5,582 nt of DNA from Ilumatobacter sp. (GTDB lineage: Bacteria; Actinomycetota; Acidimicrobiia; Acidimicrobiales; Ilumatobacteraceae): assembly GCA_029263275.1 (NCBI GenBank), contig JAJCXU010000108.1:1-5582 (forward strand), written 5' to 3'. Below, piece by piece: positions 1 through 5,582 of the stretch (positions are counted from its first letter, which is position 1; each line of letters starts with the position of its first letter). Position numbers and translations under genes: made by a program. The notes beneath the pieces are model-generated. The model was given only the letters and a program-made list of their open reading frames with translations. It had not been told where the DNA came from and ran no database searches.

Positions 1-1497
1 GCGTTGGTTCTCGTCACTCGACATCGTGAGTTTCTTGCCCGCGGCATGACGGTGGAGGAGTCCGTGGGCCGTGCGGTTGCGACGGCTGGCCAGGCGGTCG
101 TGTTCGCAGGCGGCACCGTGGTCATCGCGATTCTCGGACTCGCGTTTGCGGGTATTCCGTTCATGACGGCCGCTGGCGTGGCCATCTCGTTCGTTGTGCT
201 CATCATGGTCCTGGCATCGATCACCCTGCTGCCCGCATTCCTCGGGCTGGCGGGCCATCGGATCAACCGGTGGGGCATCCATCGCAGGGGCCACTCCGCC
301 GGTGACTCGGTTGGCGCAGGTTGGGAACGGTGGGGCCGACACGTCGCGCAACATGCCTGGACGTACGCGATCGGTGTCACCATTGTCTTGTTGGCGCTCA
401 CCGCGCCGGTGCTGTCGCTGCGGCTTGGCTTCCCCGACGACGGTGCGTTGCCTGAAACGCGAACTGAACGTCGGGCCTACGACCTTGTCGCCGACGGATT
501 CGGCCCGGGCATCAATGGCCCGCTCGTCATCGCTGTCGACATCTCGGCCGACGCCGATGTGGTCGAACCGTTGGCAGCCGCGATCGCAGCGGACGCGGGA
601 ATCGCGTCCATCAGCCCGCCCGACGTCAACACCGCAGCCGGTGTCGCCACGATCGTCGCCTTCCCGACCACTGCGCCGCAGGACGCCGCCACGTTCGACA
701 CGATGCGGCGTCTCCGCAGCGACGTGTTCCCCGATGTACTCGAGTCGAGTGAGGCCCGAGCGCACGTCGGTGGCCAGACGGCGAGCCTCGCCGACCTGGG
801 CCAACGCGTCACCGATCGACTCCCGCTCTTCATCACCGCGGTCATCGTGCTGTCGTTCATCCTGTTGATGTTGGTGTTCCGATCGATCCTCGTGCCGCTG
901 AAGGCGGCGCTCCTCAACCTCTTCAGCATCGGCGCGGCGTATGGCGTGTTGGTGATGGTGTTCCAATGGGGCTGGGGGATGGGTCTGATCGGCCTCGAGG
1001 CAACCGTGCCGATCATCTCGTTCATTCCGATGTTCATGTTTGCGGTGCTCTTCGGCCTGTCGATGGACTATGAAGTCTTCTTGCTCTCGAGAGTCCGCGA
1101 GCACTATCTCGAAACCGGAGACAATGACGCCTCGGTCATCCACGGCATCGCGAGCACGGCACGTGTCATCACGTCGGCGGCGTTGATCATGATCTCGGTG
1201 TTCCTCGGTTTCGTCCTCGGTGACGACCCGGCGATCAAGATGATGGGCCTCGGCTTGGCCACCGCGATCTTCGTCGATGCCACGATCGTTCGCATCGTGT
1301 TGGTACCGGCGACGATGAAGCTGATGGGTGACGCCAACTGGTGGATCCCGAGCTGGCTCGACCGTGCGCTGCCCACCATTGATATCGAGGGTGAATCGGG
1401 CTTGCCCGCACCGGAGATGGAACCGGTTGACGACATCGAGCTCGACATCGAGGCCGACCTGGCGACCGGCGATCAGCGCGACGAGGTGTTGGTGTGA
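1..1497 (+). CDS. MMPL family (RND superfamily) transporter, C-terminal part; 5' end outside window
   Basis: This is the last 498 codons of a large inner-membrane exporter of the MMPL family, which uses the proton gradient to move lipids or other hydrophobic compounds; the substrate cannot be told from sequence. The frame is open to the left edge, so the TTG at base 4 is not a credible start. Counting from the first codon, the opening residues ALVLVTRHRE match what follows the TM4 Asp-Tyr pair in this family, so that pair should lie just upstream of the window. Then come two membrane helices (about 32-84), a cytoplasmic linker, a helix at about 119-141, an extracytoplasmic porter domain (about 145-270) ending in the family-like GGQTA segment, and five further helices (about 274-444). 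The second-half proton-relay Asp-Tyr pair is present (D356-Y357, bases 1066-1071, in GLSMDYEVFLLSR). The protein ends in an acidic tail of about 40 residues. It overlaps the next gene by 4 bp. Family assignment is secure; the function is general. Confidence 0.93.
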   Translation, partial: ALVLVTRHREFLARGMTVEESVGRAVATAGQAVVFAGGTVVIAILGLAFAGIPFMTAAGVAISFVVLIMVLASITLLPAFLGLAGHRINRWGIHRRGHSAGDSVGAGWERWGRHVAQHAWTYAIGVTIVLLALTAPVLSLRLGFPDDGALPETRTERRAYDLVADGFGPGINGPLVIAVDISADADVVEPLAAAIAADAGIASISPPDVNTAAGVATIVAFPTTAPQDAATFDTMRRLRSDVFPDVLESSEARAHVGGQTASLADLGQRVTDRLPLFITAVIVLSFILLMLVFRSILVPLKAALLNLFSIGAAYGVLVMVFQWGWGMGLIGLEATVPIISFIPMFMFAVLFGLSMDYEVFLLSRVREHYLETGDNDASVIHGIASTARVITSAALIMISVFLGFVLGDDPAIKMMGLGLATAIFVDATIVRIVLVPATMKLMGDANWWIPSWLDRALPTIDIEGESGLPAPEMEPVDDIELDIEADLATGDQRDEVLV

Positions 1498-1985
1498 GAC
1501 TCGCCGCCATCATCGTCGGCACCCTTGCCGTACTCGTCGCAGCGGTGGTCGCGTTCTTCGCCATCGCGCTGCGCACGAAGCAACCGGCGTTGCTTGGCGT
1601 GATTCGCAAGATCAACCGTCGTGTCTTCAATCCACATCAGATGAAGACAGCGGGGACGCCCGGTGCGTATGCGGCGATCGTTCGCCACGTCGGTCGCACG
1701 TCGGGCACCGCGTACGAGACACCGATCGTGGTGCGCGAGCTCGACGACCGATTCGTCATCGTCCTGCCCTACGCCCGTCAGGCCGATTGGGTCAAGAACC
1801 TGGTCGCCGCGGGTGCTGGTGAGATCGAGTACGACGGATCGACGTGGACCGTCGACGATCTGCAGTTCGGCCACCTCGACGACGTCGTTGGGGCGATGAC
1901 CGAGAAGGAAGCTCGTCAGAACCGCCTGGCGGGTTCGACCGATGTGCTGACCGTTCGGTCGGTTCGTGGCCGGGCCGGCGCGTAA
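1494..1985 (+). CDS. Nitroreductase family deazaflavin (F420)-dependent oxidoreductase, Ddn/DUF385-like, membrane-anchored
   Basis: A 163-residue protein of the Ddn/DUF385 split-beta-barrel family, whose studied members use reduced F420 to reduce quinones or nitro compounds; the substrate here is unknown. Residues 3-27 form one hydrophobic helix followed by R27 and K29, suggesting an N-terminal membrane anchor. The core shows family signatures: RHVGRTSG at 64-71 (the cofactor-phosphate-binding region in Ddn-like proteins), a TPIVV strand at 76-80, and PYARQADWVKNLVAAG at 92-107. Length fits the family, with the extra N-terminal helix making it slightly long. The GTG start is chosen because it sits 7 nt after a GAGG ribosome-binding site (1483-1486) and overlaps the transporter stop codon (GTGA), typical of translational coupling. 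It probably shares a transcript with the MMPL gene. Cofactor use is inferred from the family; assignment to the fold is fairly sure. Confidence 0.88.
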   Translation: MRLAAIIVGTLAVLVAAVVAFFAIALRTKQPALLGVIRKINRRVFNPHQMKTAGTPGAYAAIVRHVGRTSGTAYETPIVVRELDDRFVIVLPYARQADWVKNLVAAGAGEIEYDGSTWTVDDLQFGHLDDVVGAMTEKEARQNRLAGSTDVLTVRSVRGRAGA

Positions 1986-2023
1986 AGGTTGGAAACTACA
2001 TACACAGTAGAAAAGGTCTATTG

Positions 2024-2052
2024 TTGTATTTAAGTTGAAACGTAGGTAATAT
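2024..2052 (+). promoter_or_regulatory. Candidate sigma70-type promoter for the mrp operon
   Basis: Within the 76-bp AT-rich gap (27 of 76 bases are G or C), TTGTAT (2024-2029) is followed after 17 bp by TAATAT (2047-2052). The latter is a one-mismatch match to TATAAT and fits the actinobacterial TANNNT -10 pattern. Transcription would start near 2059-2062, at or within three bases of the mrpA GTG codon, giving a leaderless or near-leaderless mRNA. This agrees with the lack of a properly spaced Shine-Dalgarno sequence; the only AGG (2044-2046) is 15 nt from the start. The -35 match is modest and AT-rich gaps often contain such hexamers by chance. Confidence 0.42.
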
Positions 2053-2061
2053 CCGGTCGAA

Positions 2062-4401
2062 GTGATCTGGCTGCTCCTCTTCCACCTGGCGGCCAGCGCG
2101 GCGCTGATGGCCGTGGGTGATCGCCTCGGGCGATGGTCGTTTGCGGTCGCCGGTGCGCCGATGTCGGTGTCGGCAGCGGTGGCCCTTGAGGCCACGATCA
2201 CTCGACGTCGTGTCGTCGACACATATCAATGGGTTGAAGGTCTCGACCTCACGATGGCCGTGCGGCTGGATGCCTTCACCTCGCTGCTATTGCTCCTCGT
2301 GTCCGGCATCGGGGTCCTCATCTGCGTCTACGCGGCGGGCTACTTCGCCGCGGGAACCGTCGGCGTCGGGCGATTCGCCGCCACGTTGCTCGCCTTCTCC
2401 ACGGCGATGGCCGGTCTGGTCGTGGCGGACACTGCCTGGACTCTGTTCGTGTTCTGGGAATTGACGTCGATCACGTCGTTCCTGCTCGTCGGACACAAGC
2501 GAACCGACGCAGGTGCACGGATCGCCGCACGCCGGGCGCTGGTCATCACGGCCTCCGGCGGACTCGCACTGCTGGCCGGATTCGTGGCGCTCCTCGACGT
2601 CGCGCCCGGCGCTCGATTGAGTGAACTCGAATCGGTCAGCGGGGGCTGGGCAACAGCAGCCGCTGTTCTGATCCTCGTCGCTGCTGCCACGAAGTCAGCT
2701 CAGGTGCCGTTTCATGTCTGGCTCCCTGGAGCGATGGCAGCACCGACGCCAGTCAGCGCGTACCTGCACTCGGCCACGATGGTGAAGGCGGGTGTCGTAC
2801 TCGTGGCGGTTGCCTCGCCGGCCTTGGGCGAGACCGGTGTGTGGACGCCGCTCGGCGTGGCGTTTGGTGCCACCTCGATGATCTGGGGTGCGGTCGGTGC
2901 CCTACGCCAAGTCGACGCGAAGCTGATCATGGCCTGGGGCACGGTGTCTCAGCTGGGGTTGATGATCGCCCTGCTGTCGATTGGGTCGGCCAAGGCCACG
3001 TTTGCCGCTGTGGCGATCGTCGTGGCGCACGCATTGTTCAAGGCGGCGCTCTTCATGGTCGTCGGTGAGATCGACGTCCGGACGGGGACGCGCGACATCA
3101 ACGAACTCCACGGGCTGCGCCGTTCCATGCCTGTTGCCTTCGTGGTCACCGTCATCGCGTCGGCATCGATGGCTGGCGTGCCGCCACTGCTCGGGTTCCC
3201 GGCGAAGGAGGCAGCCGTCGAAGCAGCGTTGGGGCTCCAGGGTGGCGAACGAGCGGTGATGCTCGCCATCATCATCGGCGGATCGATCCTCACCGTTGCC
3301 TATACGACGCGCTTCGTGCTCGGCGTCTTCGGTCCATCGACAGACCACTCGGCCGGTCACTCGACCGCGGTCGCACCGGCCCGCCCGATGATGGCCGCGC
3401 CGTCAGTCGTTCTCGCCCTCGCGACCCTTGGCGGTTTCGCTGCCCTCGGTTGGGTCACCGGCATCGTCCGCGGCGCATCGGTCGTGCTCGACTCGAAGGC
3501 CGAGGTCTACTCGCTGTTGCGCTGGCCCGGCCTCACCGACGCCTTCCTCATCTCTGTCGGCATCGTGCTCGTCGGCGCCGTTGTCGGAACGGCGCTTGCC
3601 GCCCGGTTGACCGGCCCGGCTCCGCGGACCCTGGGAGCGGACGGCGTCGACACCGCCATCGACCAGGTCGTCGTGCTCGCGCGCATCGTTGCCGCCCGAG
3701 TGCAGCACGGCTCACTGCCGGGCTACGTCCTCACGATCGTCGGGACTGCCGCCCTGGCCGCCTCACCGTTCCTCTGGTCGTTCGATCTCGGCCCGGTGTA
3801 CGGCTGGGACAACCTCGGCCAAGGTGTGCTCGCCGTGTTTGTCGCTGCCGCGGCCATTGCCGCAACGCGTGTTCGGACGCGCCTCGGCGCGGCCTTGGTG
3901 CTCGGCGCCATCGGATTCGCAGTCACGGGGCTGTTCGTCGCACATGGGGCGCCCGACCTCGTGCTGACGCAGCTGCTGGTCGAGACGGTCGTTGTGGTCG
4001 GATTCGTCGTCGGCCTCGGCCGCCTCACCACGACGTTTCCGCGGATCGGCGGGCTGTGGTTGTCGTCGCGCCTCGCCGTGTCCGCGCTGGCTGCCGGTGC
4101 CACGGCCGTCGCGCTGGTCGCCAGCTCTGGTCGGCTTGGCATGTCGCCGCCGGCGAACTCGGTCACTCATCGGTTGACCGAAGAAGCCGTTGACGAGGGC
4201 GGGGGCAAGAACATCGTCAACGTGGTGCTGACCGACGTTCGTGCACTCGACACCCTCGGTGAAGTCATCGTGCTCGTTGTCGTCGCGGTCGGGATTCTGG
4301 CGCTCACGCGTACCCGGCCCGACGAGGGCCCGGAGTTCGAGCCGGATGCCGAACCGGATCTCGTTCAACCGGAATCCGACGTGTTGGTGGTGTCGACATG
4401 A
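2062..4401 (+). CDS. mrpA: Na+/H+ antiporter subunit A (MrpA/MnhA) with C-terminal MbhD/MbhE-type domains
   Basis: A 779-residue, many-helix membrane protein, the largest subunit of the Mrp cation/proton antiporter. Residues 1 to about 510 are the NuoL-like proton-translocating domain. The expected charged residues are visible: E133 in FWELTS, K211 and H218 in the KSAQVPFHVWLPGAM region, H236 and K242 in LHSATMVKAG, H323 and K327 in HALFKAAL, and K382-E383 after GVPPLLGFPA. Residues about 585-655 are a DUF4040/MbhD-type segment (GAPDLVLTQLLVETV, 629-643), and about 695-750 an MbhE-type segment (DVRALDTLGE, 725-734). There is no fused MrpB; that subunit is the next gene. The last 30 residues are acidic. 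The GTG start is chosen because it yields the usual MrpA N-terminus (MIWLLLFHLAASAAL); the ATG at 2108 would cut into the first helix. mrpB overlaps by 4 bp. Na+ is the usual substrate of the family, but K+ or other cations cannot be excluded. Confidence 0.95.
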   Translation: MIWLLLFHLAASAALMAVGDRLGRWSFAVAGAPMSVSAAVALEATITRRRVVDTYQWVEGLDLTMAVRLDAFTSLLLLLVSGIGVLICVYAAGYFAAGTVGVGRFAATLLAFSTAMAGLVVADTAWTLFVFWELTSITSFLLVGHKRTDAGARIAARRALVITASGGLALLAGFVALLDVAPGARLSELESVSGGWATAAAVLILVAAATKSAQVPFHVWLPGAMAAPTPVSAYLHSATMVKAGVVLVAVASPALGETGVWTPLGVAFGATSMIWGAVGALRQVDAKLIMAWGTVSQLGLMIALLSIGSAKATFAAVAIVVAHALFKAALFMVVGEIDVRTGTRDINELHGLRRSMPVAFVVTVIASASMAGVPPLLGFPAKEAAVEAALGLQGGERAVMLAIIIGGSILTVAYTTRFVLGVFGPSTDHSAGHSTAVAPARPMMAAPSVVLALATLGGFAALGWVTGIVRGASVVLDSKAEVYSLLRWPGLTDAFLISVGIVLVGAVVGTALAARLTGPAPRTLGADGVDTAIDQVVVLARIVAARVQHGSLPGYVLTIVGTAALAASPFLWSFDLGPVYGWDNLGQGVLAVFVAAAAIAATRVRTRLGAALVLGAIGFAVTGLFVAHGAPDLVLTQLLVETVVVVGFVVGLGRLTTTFPRIGGLWLSSRLAVSALAAGATAVALVASSGRLGMSPPANSVTHRLTEEAVDEGGGKNIVNVVLTDVRALDTLGEVIVLVVVAVGILALTRTRPDEGPEFEPDAEPDLVQPESDVLVVST

Positions 4402-4832
4402 TTGCGCGGCGTTCTCCGATTGTGCAGCTCGGCGTGCGCGCCGCCACAACGCTCGCTCTGGTGTTTGCGGTGTTCGCGTTCTTCGCGGGCCACAACCGTC
4501 CAGGCGGGGGCTTCGCGGCAGGGCTGCTGCTCGGCGCCGTGCTGGTGTTGCGGACCGTTGCCGGCCTGTCGCAGCCGCTCCGTCCTGTCCCCACGCTCGC
4601 GGCGGGAGGCATCATCGCCGCCGTGGTCGCGTTGCTCCCGATGGTGTGGGGCGATGTCGCCCTCGATCAGTTCGAGGTCGAGACCACGCTGCCGCTGCTC
4701 GGCAAGGTCAAGAGTGGCACGGCACTCCTCTTTGATCTCGGCGTCACCGCGATCGTCGTCGGCTTGGTGGTCGCGTTGCTCGAAGGTTTCGGTGCAGAGC
4801 AACTCGCTGGACCTCAAGGACGTGACGAATGA
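4398..4832 (+). CDS. mrpB: Na+/H+ antiporter subunit B (MrpB/MnhB)
   Basis: A 144-residue small membrane subunit of the Mrp antiporter complex, required for activity of the whole assembly in characterised systems. The family signature GHNRPGGGFAAGLLLG is at 31-46, and the C-terminal helix carries the typical LLFDLGV stretch (110-116). Four hydrophobic segments are visible, at about 14-30, 38-55, 65-84 and 106-129. Length is usual for a stand-alone MrpB. The ATG overlaps the mrpA stop codon as ATGA, with only a weak GGTGG (4386-4390) in ribosome-binding position, so translation probably depends on coupling to mrpA. It also overlaps mrpC by 4 bp. Confidence 0.94.
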   Translation: MIARRSPIVQLGVRAATTLALVFAVFAFFAGHNRPGGGFAAGLLLGAVLVLRTVAGLSQPLRPVPTLAAGGIIAAVVALLPMVWGDVALDQFEVETTLPLLGKVKSGTALLFDLGVTAIVVGLVVALLEGFGAEQLAGPQGRDE

Positions 4833-5221
4833 GTGCCGCACTGATCGTTGCCGTCACGGCGCTGGTGGGCGCCGGAGTCTTCCTCATCACATCGCGCTCA
4901 CTCAGCCGCATCGTGCTGGGCTTCGCGCTGCTCGGTCACGCCGCGGTGCTCGCATTGCTGGCTTCCGGTGGTCGGGCTGGTGCTCCGCCCCTCGCCGGAA
5001 CATACGACGAGCGCCTGTCCGATCCGCTGCCACAGGCGTTCTCGCTCACCGCGATCGTCATCTCGTTCGGTCTCACGCTGTTCGTGCTGGCGCTTGCCCG
5101 ACGCCAGCAAGTGTTGACCGGCGACGATCTCGTCGAGGACGATATCGAGGATCGACGAATCGCGGCAATCGCCGACGGTGAGGCCGTCGCGGCATCGACC
5201 GATGACGAGCTGACGACATGA
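4829..5221 (+). CDS. mrpC: Na+/H+ antiporter subunit C (MrpC/MnhC), NuoK-like
   Basis: A 130-residue protein homologous to NuoK of respiratory complex I, forming part of the membrane arm that links MrpA to MrpD. Three helices are visible (about 2-20, 27-46 and 69-92), as expected. The family motif DPLPQAFSLTAIVISFG is at 65-81, in place of the more common DPLPQALVLTAIVI form. GHAAVLALL (36-44) lies in the second helix. After residue 93 there is a hydrophilic, strongly acidic tail of about 37 residues (LVEDDIEDRR at 101-110, ending STDDELTT). A good AAGGA ribosome-binding site (4816-4820) lies 8 nt before the ATG, and the start also overlaps the mrpB stop as ATGA. mrpD follows with the same overlap. 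Confidence 0.94.
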   Translation: MSAALIVAVTALVGAGVFLITSRSLSRIVLGFALLGHAAVLALLASGGRAGAPPLAGTYDERLSDPLPQAFSLTAIVISFGLTLFVLALARRQQVLTGDDLVEDDIEDRRIAAIADGEAVAASTDDELTT

Positions 5222-5582
5222 ATGCGCTCGTCACACTCGCGGTGATCGGCCCGCTGTTGGCGGCCGGACTTGGCCTGGCCGTGCCGAACCGACCCCGGCT
5301 TCGCGACGCCATCACGTTGACCGGCCTCACCGGGACCACGCTGGCTGCCATTGCGTTGCTGATCAACGTCCGGCGCGACGGAGCCGTGGTCGTGCGCATG
5401 GGCGGGTGGAGCCCCGACCTCGGCATCGTGCTGGTCGCTGACCTCTTCGCCGCGCTGATCCTCGTCGTGGCCATCGCCACGATCCTGGTCGTCGAGGTGT
5501 TCGCGATCGGTCAGCGCGGCACTGCTGCGGGCGCCGATCCGAAGATCGTCGGGCCGATGTTGCTCGTGCTCACGGGCGGCGT
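5218..5582 (+). CDS. mrpD: Na+/H+ antiporter subunit D (MrpD/MnhD), N-terminal part; 3' end outside window
   Basis: The first 121 codons of the second large NuoL/M/N-like antiporter subunit; the frame stays open to the right edge. A complete MrpD is usually about 500 residues, so about a quarter is seen. The N-terminus has two hydrophobic segments (about 3-21 and 31-50), then the characteristic GGWSPDLGIVLVADLFAALI stretch (62-81), which matches the GGW-PxGI-LVAD pattern of MrpD, and a helix continuing to about 95. The proton-channel Glu and Lys residues lie beyond the window. The ATG overlaps the mrpC stop as ATGA and no clear Shine-Dalgarno sequence precedes it, so coupling to mrpC translation is likely. 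The placement directly after mrpA, B and C supports the call. Confidence 0.92.
   Translation, partial: MNALVTLAVIGPLLAAGLGLAVPNRPRLRDAITLTGLTGTTLAAIALLINVRRDGAVVVRMGGWSPDLGIVLVADLFAALILVVAIATILVVEVFAIGQRGTAAGADPKIVGPMLLVLTGG

Noticed and set aside
4..6. TTG at base 4 as the true start of the transporter
   Set aside because: The protein begins in the middle of a conserved MMPL segment, and the frame is open to the left edge, so the gene continues upstream.
1936..1961. Inverted repeats near the end of the DUF385 gene (CGACCG/CGGTCG and GACCG-TT-CGGTC) as a possible terminator
   Set aside because: They lie inside the coding sequence, one has an impossibly small loop, and no T-run follows, so an intrinsic terminator is not supported.
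1986..2061. A riboswitch (for example sodium-sensing) ahead of the mrp operon
   Set aside because: The gap is only 76 bp, shows no extended stem structure, and the best promoter leaves almost no 5' leader.
1473..2222. A 249-codon open frame on the - strand spanning the intergenic gap
   Set aside because: It overlaps the DUF385 gene and the mrpA start, has no recognisable domain or membrane pattern, and is rich in Arg/Asp as expected for the antisense of GC-rich genes.
3450..4193. A 247-codon + strand open frame inside mrpA
   Set aside because: It is an alternative-frame shadow, very Arg-rich and low in hydrophobic order, whereas the mrpA frame carries clear family motifs throughout.
3763..4449. 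A 228-codon - strand open frame opposite the mrpA 3' end
   Set aside because: Composition (Arg, Asp, His, Gln rich) is typical of antisense high-GC DNA, and it spans the mrpA/mrpB junction with no promoter or ribosome-binding evidence.

Overview
The window is a high-GC stretch (roughly two-thirds GC by eye) that is almost entirely coding, with every gene on the + strand. It most likely comes from an actinobacterium (Actinomycetota). The reasons are the GC-rich codon use, a TTG/GTG-tolerant start pattern, a large MMPL-family exporter, and a deazaflavin (F420)-dependent nitroreductase-family protein of the kind abundant in actinobacteria. A marine or soil acidimicrobial lineage is possible, but the sequence alone does not settle it.

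Layout: (1) Bases 1-1497 hold the C-terminal part of an MMPL (RND-superfamily) membrane transporter whose start lies before the window. (2) Bases 1494-1985 hold a small membrane-anchored protein of the Ddn/DUF385 deazaflavin-dependent oxidoreductase family. It overlaps the transporter by 4 bp, so the two look translationally coupled. (3) Bases 1986-2061 form the only real gap, 76 bp at about 36% GC, and probably carry a promoter. (4) From base 2062 to the right edge runs the start of an Mrp/Mnh-type multisubunit cation/proton antiporter operon: mrpA (2062-4401), mrpB (4398-4832), mrpC (4829-5221) and the first 121 codons of mrpD (5218 onward). Each adjacent pair is joined by a 4-bp ATGA overlap.

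The Mrp proteins assemble into one inner-membrane complex. It uses the proton-motive force to expel Na+ (in some members other monovalent cations), giving sodium tolerance and pH homeostasis. MrpA and MrpD are the large NuoL/M/N-like antiporter subunits, MrpC is NuoK-like and MrpB is a small membrane subunit. mrpE, mrpF and mrpG would be expected just past the right edge.

Nothing here looks like a new system, a mobile element or a defence locus. The points most worth a second look are a candidate promoter that would give the mrp operon an almost leaderless mRNA, the coupled MMPL/F420-reductase pair, and a few residue-level details in MrpA.
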